Shown here: piece after piece, positions 33,628 through 44,044 of the stretch | How the letters are laid out: every line of letters begins with the position of its first letter | How positions within the stretch are numbered: position 1 is the stretch's first letter | Assembly: GCA_017449285.1 (NCBI GenBank) | Contig: JAFSJX010000043.1 | Span: 99,514 to 163,513 of the forward strand | Length of the DNA: 64,000 nt | Source: Treponema sp. | GTDB taxonomy: Bacteria; Spirochaetota; Spirochaetia; Treponematales; Treponemataceae | Direction: 5' to 3' | The notes under the pieces: generated by a model | Database searches by the model: none | Seen by the model: only the letters and a program-made list of their open reading frames with translations | Told to the model about the DNA's origin: nothing | Program-made: the position numbers and the translations under genes

Positions 33628-34950
33628 ATGAGACACACATCGTTCGCAAAAAGCACTTGGTTCTTTCTACTCGCGCTGGCAATCGGCATAATCATTTCGC
33701 TGACCACGTGCAGAAAAAGCAAAACCGTTTCCCACGCCATTTTTACCAAGCCCGCAACCGAATTCAACCGTGAACTTGCGCTGCTTTCATTTGACGGCGC
33801 ACGGGAAACCGCAAGCAAAGAGGACGCGGAGATTTTTGCCACTGAAAGAATGCATTTTGATACCGTACAGGCATCTCCCGATTACGAAAGCGACCCCACG
33901 CCAGACAGCATCGGCTATGTTTTTTCACACGGAGCGGTCGGTGACTACGAACTGATTGCCGTAATGATTCGCGGATTTGATTACGGCGCGGAATGGGCGG
34001 GAAATTTCCACATGGGGAAAACTGATGACCATGAAGGATTTTCGCGGGCGGCAGAAAAAGTGTACGCGGGATTAAAAGACTATATCTCCGCTCATTTTGC
34101 AGATAAGCCGCTCAAACTGTGGATTTCGGGCTATTCCCGTGCTGGCGCCGTGGCGAACGTGCTTTCACAGCGGATTCTTTCACGAGATGACATTGACGTG
34201 ACTCAGGAAAATATGTTCGTGTATACAATTGAAGCCCCGCAAGGACTGACCGAAGCACACGCGGAAGCCTATCCCAACGTATTCAACATCGTCAATTCTG
34301 CGGACATTGTTCCCGCGATTGCCCCGAATGCATACGGACTGCGCCGCTGTGGAATCGACAAGGACATTTACCGCTCCGACATTGACGAACTTATGCAAAA
34401 GGCAGAGCATCCGATTCCCGCTTTTGTTCCCGTAAGCGAAGATGATGCCATCTGGTTCTTCAAGGCTGACACCGAACAGGAATTCGTGTCAGGGCTGCTG
34501 GAACGGCTTATGGAGCATCCGCTCGTGGTATACCCTGGTTTTGGTGACCGTGAAAGTTATGCAGAGACCGTGGAAGATTCGCTCTGCTACATCATTGAAC
34601 TTGCGACAAGTCTAAGCAGTGATAACCGACAAGAACTGATTGGCGCATTCAAAGAGTTTCTGAACAATTTGTTTTCCACAAAAGAAGATGATTTTATCGC
34701 CGCGCTCAATTCCGCTGTTATGCAGAACAACGCGTTCTACATCAAAGTGATGGAAATTCTAAGCAGAAATGATATTCCCTACGAATCAGGACGGTTACAG
34801 CGGGCATTCTGGACAACGATTCAACTGGTTCTCTCAAAAATCGACCTGATTTCTGGTTGTACCATCTATGCCGACAACCTGAAAAGACTTAGCGAAATGC
34901 ACAACCCCACGCTTATCCGCACGCTACTGGAACAGTATGAGGAGAAATGA
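33628..34950 (+). CDS. Lipase class 3-like lipoprotein
   Basis: A 440-residue predicted lipoprotein: a 25-residue signal with a spirochaetal lipobox (SLTTC), then a hydrolase domain. The nucleophile elbow is GYSRAGAVAN (GxSxxG), as in class 3 lipases, and it is preceded by strands such as YELIAVMIRGFD. Asp and His partners probably lie in NSADIVPAIAPN and further on. The C-terminal 130 residues are helical and unrecognised. It stands alone between the flagellar pair and uvrB. Substrate is unknown. Confidence 0.82.
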   Translation: MRHTSFAKSTWFFLLALAIGIIISLTTCRKSKTVSHAIFTKPATEFNRELALLSFDGARETASKEDAEIFATERMHFDTVQASPDYESDPTPDSIGYVFSHGAVGDYELIAVMIRGFDYGAEWAGNFHMGKTDDHEGFSRAAEKVYAGLKDYISAHFADKPLKLWISGYSRAGAVANVLSQRILSRDDIDVTQENMFVYTIEAPQGLTEAHAEAYPNVFNIVNSADIVPAIAPNAYGLRRCGIDKDIYRSDIDELMQKAEHPIPAFVPVSEDDAIWFFKADTEQEFVSGLLERLMEHPLVVYPGFGDRESYAETVEDSLCYIIELATSLSSDNRQELIGAFKEFLNNLFSTKEDDFIAALNSAVMQNNAFYIKVMEILSRNDIPYESGRLQRAFWTTIQLVLSKIDLISGCTIYADNLKRLSEMHNPTLIRTLLEQYEEK

Positions 34951-34966
34951 CGCACAGATTCCGACC

Positions 34967-34995
34967 TTGAAAAATCCTTTTCTGTGGCATATACT
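34967..34995 (+). promoter_or_regulatory. Promoter of uvrB, leaderless
   Basis: TTGAAA (34967-34972), 17-nt spacer, TATACT (34990-34995), with the uvrB ATG 6 nt later. This places the transcription start at or within a base or two of the A of ATG. Confidence 0.65.
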
Positions 34996-35001
34996 TTTGT
35001 T

Positions 35002-37002
<2,001 letters not shown>

Positions 37003-37016
37003 CTTATGGACTTGTG

Positions 37017-37156
37017 GGGCGTTACGGGGCTTTGCAAAATAATTGGTTCTGAAAAGGAATTTCAACTTCGCTCAACCACCGTCCATTGCCCCGTTGGAAG
37101 GGGGTGTGGTGAAGAACGCGAAGCGGACTGAACCCAGGGGGAAGGCTTTCCCCCTC
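37017..37156. repeat. Mosaic of small repeats between uvrB and the ABC cluster
   Basis: The segment begins GGGGCGTTACGGGG (reverse of the GTAACGCCC end of the 48848 repeat). It then has a CTCAACCACCG piece like that at 48821 and ends in GGGGGAAGGCTTTCCCCC (37137-37154), close to the rimO/ftsH element end. It seems to be a pile-up of repeat fragments. Confidence 0.5.
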
Positions 37157-37168
37157 AAAATTAACCTT

Positions 37169-37198
37169 TTCACGATTGCTTTGTTTTGTTATTATAAT
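37169..37198 (+). promoter_or_regulatory. Promoter of the Gld-type ABC cluster
   Basis: TTCACG (37169-37174), 18-nt spacer, TATAAT (37193-37198), about 45 nt before the ATG at 37244, which has GGAG 8 nt upstream. Confidence 0.5.
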
Positions 37199-37243
37199 AG
37201 CATTTCAGGGTGCGTTCTTGCGCCCACACTTGGAGTTCATATC

Positions 37244-38227
37244 ATGATTGAAGTTTCGCACTTGTCCCGGCAATTTGGGACATTTCGTGCGGTGGATGAC
37301 ATCAGTTTTTCCATTCCGACGGGTCAGATTGTCGGTCTGCTCGGACCAAACGGAGCGGGAAAAACCACCACTATGCGTATGATTACCGGCTTCCTTAAAG
37401 CGACAGACGGTAGCATTTCTATTGATGGCACGGACATTACTGAAAATCCGGTGGAAGCAAAGCGGAAAATCGGCTATATGCCCGAAAGTGCGCCGCTCTA
37501 CAGCGAAATGATTGTAGATGACTATCTGCGCTACGTTGCCGACGTACAGGGCGTAAATGCCGACGAAAAAGTTCCCCAACTCTGCGAAATCTGCGGGCTA
37601 AAAGAAGTGATGCACAAAAATATCGCAGACCTTTCCCGCGGATACCGTCAGCGTGTCGGACTTGCCCATGCCCTGATGAACGACCCGGAAATTCTGATTC
37701 TTGATGAGCCGACAAGCGGTCTTGACCCGAACCAGATTCAGGACGTTCGCGACGTTATCAAGGAAATCGGAAAGACGCGTACGGTCATCATCTCAACGCA
37801 TATTTTGGGTGAGGTGGAAATGCTCTGCGGGCGCGTCATCATCATCGCAAAGGGAAAAATTGTCGCCGACAGCCCCACTTCTGAACTGCGCGAAAAATAC
37901 GGCCATTCTGCGAGCGTGTTTGTGCAGACAAGCGGCTGCTCATACGATGAACTTGCGGCGGAACTGGGAAAAATTAACGGCGTGGCTTCTTGTACGGCGG
38001 AAGATGCGGCAGAAACCATTGACGGCGTGGAGACAGCAACATTGCTTGCCCATGCGGACGGAGACGCTGAAATTCGCCCCGCAATCTTCAAGGCAATTGC
38101 GGACAAAGGCTGGATTCTGTATGAAATGTCAATCCGCCGCAACAGCCTTGAAGACGTGTTCCATTCACTCACGCAGGACGATGCGGCAAACGGTGAAACG
38201 GCATCAGCAAACGGAGGCAACAAATGA
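37244..38227 (+). CDS. ABC transporter ATPase, GldA-like
   Basis: A 327-residue ATP-binding subunit: Walker A GPNGAGKT, signature LSRGYRQRVG, Walker B ILILDEPTSGLDP and a C-terminal regulatory region of about 90 residues. It matches the ABC-2 exporter ATPases of the GldA/NatA type. The ATG at 37244 is chosen because a GGAG site and promoter precede it; upstream in-frame codons run through repeat DNA. It overlaps the permease gene as ATGA and starts a four-gene operon (ATPase, permease, GldG-like, DUF4340-like) often seen in spirochaetes. Confidence 0.92.
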   Translation: MIEVSHLSRQFGTFRAVDDISFSIPTGQIVGLLGPNGAGKTTTMRMITGFLKATDGSISIDGTDITENPVEAKRKIGYMPESAPLYSEMIVDDYLRYVADVQGVNADEKVPQLCEICGLKEVMHKNIADLSRGYRQRVGLAHALMNDPEILILDEPTSGLDPNQIQDVRDVIKEIGKTRTVIISTHILGEVEMLCGRVIIIAKGKIVADSPTSELREKYGHSASVFVQTSGCSYDELAAELGKINGVASCTAEDAAETIDGVETATLLAHADGDAEIRPAIFKAIADKGWILYEMSIRRNSLEDVFHSLTQDDAANGETASANGGNK

Positions 38228-38949
38228 GCGGCAAAAAACAAAACGCTGCGCTTGTAATTATGAAGCGCGAGCTTTCTTCTTATTTTTCCAGCCCGATTGC
38301 CTACATCGTGACGGGGCTGTTTCTGGTGTTCTCAGGAATTCTGTTCTTCAACACGTTCTTCCTGGCGAATCGTGCCGAACTGCGTAATTTTTTCGGAATT
38401 CTGCCCATTACGCTTTCGTTCTTCATCCCTGCGTTGACCATGCGTATGCTTGCGGAGGAAAAAAAGAGCGGCTCAATTGAAACGCTCCTTACCCTGCCCG
38501 TTACCGCATTCGACGTAACTTTGGGGAAATTCTTGGCGGCATTCATCAGCGGTTCTGCGATGCTCGTTCCCACGCTGTCGTATGTGGTCACCTGCTACAT
38601 TTTTGGCTCGCCCGATGCAGGTCCGATTATCGGCGGCTACCTTGGCGCATTGTTCCTCATTGCCTCATTCAGCGCAATCGGTCTTTTTGCCACGAGCGTA
38701 ACGAAAAATCAGATTATTGCGTTCTTCATCGGCTTTACGATTTGTATTCTGCTTTCAATTCTGAGCGGATTCCTTGTGTTCCTTCCGGCATGGCTGGTCA
38801 ATTTCTGCTCCTATTTTTCTGCGTACAGCCACTTTGTCTCGGTAGCACAGGGCATTATCGACACGCGCGATTTGATTTACTTTGTGTCGCTCACGGCGAT
38901 TTTCTTCGCGCTCACGGTGGAAATTTTGAAGGGCGACAGCAGGAGGTAA
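38224..38949 (+). CDS. ABC-2 type permease, GldF-like
   Basis: A 241-residue inner-membrane protein with six hydrophobic helices. The start (VIMKRELSSYFSSPIAYIV) and the EEKKSGSIETLLTLPVT segment after the second helix are hallmarks of GldF/NosY-type ABC-2 permeases. It partners the ATPase that overlaps it by 4 nt and the GldG-like protein 8 nt downstream. Confidence 0.92.
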   Translation: MSGKKQNAALVIMKRELSSYFSSPIAYIVTGLFLVFSGILFFNTFFLANRAELRNFFGILPITLSFFIPALTMRMLAEEKKSGSIETLLTLPVTAFDVTLGKFLAAFISGSAMLVPTLSYVVTCYIFGSPDAGPIIGGYLGALFLIASFSAIGLFATSVTKNQIIAFFIGFTICILLSILSGFLVFLPAWLVNFCSYFSAYSHFVSVAQGIIDTRDLIYFVSLTAIFFALTVEILKGDSRR

Positions 38950-38957
38950 CTGAAAAA

Positions 38958-41039
38958 ATGAAAAAATTGCTGAATTACATAAAATCTTCCCGCAGCGACA
39001 TCGTTTTGTTCGCTGTCTTTCTGCTTCTGCTGAATTTGGTCGCTTACCGTGCGTTCGTCCGATTCGATTTGACCGCGCCCCGCTCCTATTCGCTTTCTAA
39101 GGCGAGTGTTCAGATGGTGCGCACACTGGAAGAGCCGCTGAGCGTAAAAGTGTTCTTCTCGTCAAATCTGCCCGCTCCCTACAACAGCGTTGAGCAATAC
39201 GTGCGCGATTTGCTCGCCGAATACAAGGGTAAGTCCAACCGCAATTTCTCCTGCGAATATTTTGACATGACCAAGCCGGAGAATGAAAAAATTGCCCGTT
39301 CCTACAAACTGAACCAAATGCAAATCCGCGAAGTGAAGAACAACGAGGTGGGATTCAAGCAGGTTTGGATGGGAATGGTCTTTGCGTATGCCGATGCGGT
39401 TGAGACGCTGGACGGAATCTCCTCTGTGGACGGACTTGAATACAAAATCACCACGACAATCAGCAACATGATTGCCACCACCAGTACGCTTGCCGGACTG
39501 AACGGAAAAGTTACGCTCACGCTGTACAAAACTGACGCGATGAAAGATTTGGGAATCGCAGGTTTTAAGGAACTGGAACAGTCAGTCAGAAGAGCCTACA
39601 CGGTGGTCAACGCGAAGAATCAGGACAAAATTGAATTCAACATCGCTTCCCCCGCGTTCGAGGAATTCTCGCCGATTGTCGCAAAATACGGCATTCAGGC
39701 AATCAACTGGAACAAGGGCGCAGACCACGGCATTTTGGGCTTGGTGCTGGAGCATGGGGAGACATTCCGTGTGCTGCCAGTCAGACTGGAACGAACGTTC
39801 TTCGGACAGAATGTTATCGGCGGACTGGACACATTGGAAGACACGCTGACGGAGAGTTTGAAAAGCCTTGTCTCAAAAGCGGTGGAAATTGGCTACATCA
39901 CCGGGCATGGCGAATGGGTCATCTCTGACGTGGAGAACGGAGCGGGAAGACTGGAGTCTCTCGTAAAAGACCGCTATTCATTCAAAATGCTCAACCTGAC
40001 CACGGACGAAATCACCCCGAACATGACGAGCGTTGTGGTAAACGGACCAAAACGTGCGTTCTCTGAAGAAGAATTGTACCGTCTTGACCAATACCTTATG
40101 CGTGGCGGAAATCTGATTCTGTTCCTTGACCCCGTGGACGAAGTGATGCCCGAAGGAGAAATGGCATATTATCAGCAGCCGTCCTACAATCCGATTGACA
40201 CCGGGCTTTCCAAGTTGCTCGACAAATACGGCATCAAAATGGGCAAAAATTACGTGCTTGACGAAAACTGCTACACACAGCAGCATCAGGTGTACGGAAA
40301 TATGCCGATTTATTTTATTCCCCGGTTGCAAAAGGAAAACCTGAACCAAAAGAACGCCATTTCAAAAAACCTGGGCTATGTCTTTATGATGCAGACCAGT
40401 ACGATTGACATTGATGACGCAAAGGCAATCGATGGCGAAAAAGTGACCGTGCTGGCAAAATCTTCGCCAAAATCATGGCTGATGAGCGGCACGTTCCACA
40501 CTAACCCGACCATGTTGCATCCGCCGGCAGATAAGTCAACCGAACACAGCGAAAATCTTGCGGTGCTTGTCGAAGGAAAATTTGCAAGCGCATTCGATGC
40601 AAAGCCCGCCAAACTGGAAGCAGAATCCGAAAGTGACTACGCGATAAATGACCATCTGACCAAAAGCGTCCAGAGCGGAAAGATTATCGTTATCGGTTCG
40701 TCTAAAGTAACCCGCCCGCAGTTGATTGACGAAGGTGGAGAGCAGCCAATCGCCCTGTTCGTGCGTAATATCATCGACTACATGAACGGCGAGGAAGATT
40801 TGTGTGAGATGCGGACAAAGGGATTACCGCTCAACACGCTCAAAACGCATACCAACAAAGCGGCGAACATCGCAAAATACATCAACGAATACGGTCTTGT
40901 CGTGCTTGTGGTGATTATCGGACTGATTGTGTGGCAGCGCAGAAACATCCGCCGCAGGAAAATCCGCATGACTTATAATCCCAACGACAGCCGCGAAGTG
41001 ACCAATGCAAAATCCGCTGGCACAAAGGAGGCGAAATAA
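38958..41039 (+). CDS. GldG-like ABC-associated membrane protein
   Basis: A 693-residue protein anchored by an N-terminal helix (about 14-33) and a C-terminal helix (LVVLVVIIGLIVW) followed by a basic tail, leaving a large periplasmic domain. The domain has the GldG/ABC_transp_aux pattern: RFDLTAPRSYSLSKAS, FFSSNLPAPYNSVE and FLDPVDE. AGGAGG stands 11 nt before the ATG at 38958; frames extending to 38742 run inside the permease gene. In Bacteroidetes GldG works with GldA/GldF in gliding and secretion; in spirochaetes the role is not established. Confidence 0.9.
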   Translation: MKKLLNYIKSSRSDIVLFAVFLLLLNLVAYRAFVRFDLTAPRSYSLSKASVQMVRTLEEPLSVKVFFSSNLPAPYNSVEQYVRDLLAEYKGKSNRNFSCEYFDMTKPENEKIARSYKLNQMQIREVKNNEVGFKQVWMGMVFAYADAVETLDGISSVDGLEYKITTTISNMIATTSTLAGLNGKVTLTLYKTDAMKDLGIAGFKELEQSVRRAYTVVNAKNQDKIEFNIASPAFEEFSPIVAKYGIQAINWNKGADHGILGLVLEHGETFRVLPVRLERTFFGQNVIGGLDTLEDTLTESLKSLVSKAVEIGYITGHGEWVISDVENGAGRLESLVKDRYSFKMLNLTTDEITPNMTSVVVNGPKRAFSEEELYRLDQYLMRGGNLILFLDPVDEVMPEGEMAYYQQPSYNPIDTGLSKLLDKYGIKMGKNYVLDENCYTQQHQVYGNMPIYFIPRLQKENLNQKNAISKNLGYVFMMQTSTIDIDDAKAIDGEKVTVLAKSSPKSWLMSGTFHTNPTMLHPPADKSTEHSENLAVLVEGKFASAFDAKPAKLEAESESDYAINDHLTKSVQSGKIIVIGSSKVTRPQLIDEGGEQPIALFVRNIIDYMNGEEDLCEMRTKGLPLNTLKTHTNKAANIAKYINEYGLVVLVVIIGLIVWQRRNIRRRKIRMTYNPNDSREVTNAKSAGTKEAK

Positions 41040-41606
41040 ATGAAGACACGAAAAATTGTATTGCTTGCGGGAATCGCCGCGCTTTTGTGCGTGTACATTT
41101 TGCAGGTTATCGGGGCGCATCGTTCCCCTGTCAAAGAATTCACGCTCTCCGCAGAGCCTGACGCAATTACGATTGAGTCCGCGTCAAACGGCGCAATCCA
41201 GCTCAACAAAATCGGCGAAAAATGGCTGGTCAACAACCAACTTGCCGAAGAAAACCAGATGTATATGCTGACAAACGCCGTCAAAAACGTCAAAACGCTG
41301 GGCGTAATTTCGCGCTCAAATGCAGAGGCGGACTTGCAGCGGTACGGGCTGGACGATATGACAAAAATCACCGTCACCATAGCAAAAGAAGGAAAAACCT
41401 TGCGCACACTGGTTATCGGAAAGTCCGCCACCAACGCAGACCAAACCTATCTCCGTGTGGACGGCGGCTCTGAAACGCTGATAGCCAGCGGCGACTTGCA
41501 CGGTCAGTTTAACGTAAAGGCTGAAGATTTGGTCGCCCCGCCAGAGGAAGAAAAGCCCGCGGAAGAAAGCGCACCCGCAGCCGAAGACGTATCGACACAA
41601 GCGTAA
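41040..41606 (+). CDS. DUF4340-like membrane-anchored protein
   Basis: A 188-residue protein with one N-terminal membrane helix (about 6-24) and a periplasmic domain of the DUF4340 type (LSAEPDAITIESASNGAIQL, WLVNNQLAEENQMYML, LRTLVIGKSATNADQTYLRVD). The C-terminus is Glu/Ala/Pro-rich and probably disordered. Its ATG directly follows the GldG-like stop, with AAAGGAGG upstream. DUF4340 proteins commonly end GldAFG operons, so it is likely part of the same complex. It is shorter than many members (300+ residues). Confidence 0.88.
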   Translation: MKTRKIVLLAGIAALLCVYILQVIGAHRSPVKEFTLSAEPDAITIESASNGAIQLNKIGEKWLVNNQLAEENQMYMLTNAVKNVKTLGVISRSNAEADLQRYGLDDMTKITVTIAKEGKTLRTLVIGKSATNADQTYLRVDGGSETLIASGDLHGQFNVKAEDLVAPPEEEKPAEESAPAAEDVSTQA

Positions 41607-41613
41607 AAAAAAA

Positions 41614-41673
41614 GTGAGAGAAAACGCAACCTTAAAAAGGTTTCTTTTTCTCTCACACTCTTTTTTTCTTCCA
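41614..41673 (+). terminator. Nested hairpin + T7 terminator, repeat family copy A
   Basis: Outer stem GTGAGAGAAAA/TTTTCTCTCAC (11 bp), inner stem AACCTT/AAGGTT (6 bp), core CGCAACC, then a run of seven T (41661-41667) and CTTCCAAA. It stands between the convergent ABC cluster and purB, so it can end both. It is one of four copies sharing the core but not the outer-stem sequence. Confidence 0.75.
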
Positions 41674-41690
41674 AATTGTCCGCTGTAATT

Positions 41691-43115
41691 CTATTTTTTC
41701 ATCAGTTCCGCATATTTCTGTGCAAGCCGTTTTGATTTGACCGCCGCAAGACCACAATAGTTCGCGGGATTCTCAAAGAATGTGGCGGGATTTTCAATGC
41801 CCAGTTTTTCCAGTTGCGCGGTGATTTTTGCGAACGCCTCTTCGTGGGTTTTCAGCACCTCAAAGAACGTTTTTCCCGTCTGCTCGGCTTCCAGCGTGAT
41901 TTTGCGGATAACCTCGTGTCCGTCGTTTACGCCCGCCTCGCCAAGCAGAATGTATGCCGGCTCTGCAAGAACGCCGCCCTTCACTTTTCCGCCCGCACCC
42001 TGTAAATTGCGAGCCATGCCTTCTTTGTCCGCCTGCAATCCTTTGACAACTGAATTCATGCGGGCGACCGCCATCGTAAAGCCACTCACGTAATCGCTGA
42101 TGAACCGCTGGCTTGCCGAATTGGTCAAATCACGCTGATGCTCACTAATCTGATCCATGTAGAACGTAATCACGCGCGGACACATCGCTTTCCACAGGGA
42201 TTTAACGTGTTCGCTGTTCCACGGATTGCGTTTCTGTGGCATCGTTGAGGAACCAACCTGCGTTGCGGCAAAGTATTCAAACACTTCGCCAATTTCGCTC
42301 CGCTGCAAGTTGCGCAAATCGTCCGCAAGATTGGCAATAATTCCGAACGCCACGTTCATTTCAAGCAACAGGCGCAGAACGTGTTCTGGCTCCACCAACT
42401 GATTTGCATATTCGCTCGGCTTCAAGCCCAAAAATTCCGTGTAGATGCGCTCCAGTTCTTCCGGGTCTTTTACAATCATCGAAGGACCATTGTAACTCCC
42501 CACAGGGCCTGCCAGTTTTCCTACCAAATCATCGCTCAGTTCCTCAATGCGCAGGATTGATTTTCCCAGGCGCGCGACAAATTCCGCAATGCTCCAGCCA
42601 AACGTAATCGGAACGGCGTGCTGACCATGCGTTCGACCAACCTGCGGCGTGGCACATTCGCGCTCTGCAATTTCGCACAGGTATGTTTCCAGCCGTTTCA
42701 GTTCGGGAAGCACCACGTTTTTGGTCACGTCGCGCATACGACAGGAAAGTGCGGTGTCAAGAATGTCAACCGAAGTTGCGCCAAGGTGAATCAGCGGACC
42801 AATCTCAGAGTCAACTTTGGTCTTCATCACGTTGACGAGCGCGCGGATATTGTGCTTGGTCTTTTCTTCCTCGGCGTACACTTCTTCAGGGTCAATGTTT
42901 TCAGCAACGGCATCCAGTTTTTTTGCCAAGTCATCGGTCAGTTTTCCCCGCACTTTCAGATGCGCCTTGACCAAAGCGGACTCACATTTTGCGCACGAGC
43001 GGATTGAAGCCTGCTCAGAAATATATTGTGACAAACCATCAAAAACCGCCTTCTCGGAAAGTGAGTAGCGGTGGTCGATACAAGAGAGATTCTCAAAAAT
43101 ATTACGTGTTTCCAT
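41691..43115 (-). CDS. purB: Adenylosuccinate lyase PurB
   Basis: PurB cleaves SAICAR and adenylosuccinate in purine synthesis. The 474-residue sequence shows the fumarase/aspartase-superfamily signature SSTMPQKRNPWNSEHV and the catalytic-region motifs GATSVDI and GRTHGQHAVPITFG. The C-terminus (RLAQKYAELMKK) is typical. A -10-like hexamer is close to the ATG and there is no ribosome binding site. It stands alone on its strand between terminator copy A and the divergent solute-binding gene. Confidence 0.95.
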   Translation of the reverse strand: METRNIFENLSCIDHRYSLSEKAVFDGLSQYISEQASIRSCAKCESALVKAHLKVRGKLTDDLAKKLDAVAENIDPEEVYAEEEKTKHNIRALVNVMKTKVDSEIGPLIHLGATSVDILDTALSCRMRDVTKNVVLPELKRLETYLCEIAERECATPQVGRTHGQHAVPITFGWSIAEFVARLGKSILRIEELSDDLVGKLAGPVGSYNGPSMIVKDPEELERIYTEFLGLKPSEYANQLVEPEHVLRLLLEMNVAFGIIANLADDLRNLQRSEIGEVFEYFAATQVGSSTMPQKRNPWNSEHVKSLWKAMCPRVITFYMDQISEHQRDLTNSASQRFISDYVSGFTMAVARMNSVVKGLQADKEGMARNLQGAGGKVKGGVLAEPAYILLGEAGVNDGHEVIRKITLEAEQTGKTFFEVLKTHEEAFAKITAQLEKLGIENPATFFENPANYCGLAAVKSKRLAQKYAELMKK

Positions 43116-43169
43116 ACGGTATTATTGCCGATATGACAAAAAATTACAAGATTTCCCCCGCCAATGTCA

Positions 43170-43216
43170 TTGTCTAACAGACAGAAAAAGGGTACTATTT
43201 TGAAAGTGATTCAAAA
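43170..43216 (+). promoter_or_regulatory. Promoter and dyad operator before the solute-binding gene
   Basis: TTGTCT (43170-43175), 17-nt spacer, TACTAT (43193-43198), with a perfect dyad TTTTGAA/TTCAAAA (43198-43204, 43210-43216) over the likely transcription start. The dyad suggests repressor control. The leader then contains GGAGG before the ATG. Confidence 0.45.
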
Positions 43217-43258
43217 ATATCAGACCATACCTATTACAGAATACAAAACGGAGGTTCT

Positions 43259-44038
43259 ATGAAATTCTCACTGAAAGCCCTTGCCATTGCCGCAATCCTG
43301 CTGACAAACACAACTGCCTGTTTCGCAAAGCCGAACGGACTTGACCAAATCAAAAAAACCGGTTCTCTCACCGTTGGCGTAAAGGACGATGTCCCTGGCT
43401 TTGGTTACATGAATCCTGCGACCCGCCAGTTTGAGGGACTTGAAATTGACCTTGCGAAAGCAATCGCCAAAAAGATTTTCGGGAACGCGGACAAAGTTAA
43501 ATTCGTTGCCGTCAACGCAAAGAACCGAGGTCCCTTCCTAAATCAGGACAGGGTTGACATGATTATCGCCACATTTACCGTCACCGATGAACGCCGCCAG
43601 AACTACGATTTCAGCGACATCTACTACACCGATTCCGTGGGCATCATGGTCAAAAAAGCGTCAGGAATCACGAATTTTAAGGATTTGGAGAACAAAAAAG
43701 TCGGCGTAACCCAAGGCTCAATGACCGCAACCACGATGAAAAACGCCATGATAAAAGAAAGCGTCTTCGCAAATGTGGTCAACTATCCGTCAAATCAGAC
43801 GCTCAAAGACGCGCTTGACCACGGAGAAATTGATGCATTCTGCATTGACAAGGCAATCCTGCACGGCTACCTTGATTCAAGCGTGACGATTCTTCCCGAA
43901 CGCTATGATGAGATGAAATACGGCGTTGCCATCAAAAAAGATAACACCGCCGTAACAAAAGTCGTAAACGAAGTCATCCGCGACATGGTAAAGTCTGGCG
44001 AACTGGACAAACTGCTTGCCAAACACGGACTGAATTAG
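43259..44038 (+). CDS. Periplasmic amino-acid-type solute-binding protein (SBP_bac_3)
   Basis: A 259-residue binding protein of the amino-acid ABC family, likely for acidic or polar amino acids. Signal residues 1-23 end in ACFA-KP; the Cys inside TTACFA could make it a lipoprotein under relaxed spirochaetal rules. Family motifs are KKTGSLTVGVKDDVPGFGY, FEGLEIDLAKAIA and VDMIIATFTVTDERR. GGAGG precedes the ATG. No permease or ATPase gene is adjacent, so it must pair with a transporter elsewhere or act as a receptor-type binder. Confidence 0.9.
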   Translation: MKFSLKALAIAAILLTNTTACFAKPNGLDQIKKTGSLTVGVKDDVPGFGYMNPATRQFEGLEIDLAKAIAKKIFGNADKVKFVAVNAKNRGPFLNQDRVDMIIATFTVTDERRQNYDFSDIYYTDSVGIMVKKASGITNFKDLENKKVGVTQGSMTATTMKNAMIKESVFANVVNYPSNQTLKDALDHGEIDAFCIDKAILHGYLDSSVTILPERYDEMKYGVAIKKDNTAVTKVVNEVIRDMVKSGELDKLLAKHGLN

Positions 44039-44044
44039 TACCTG

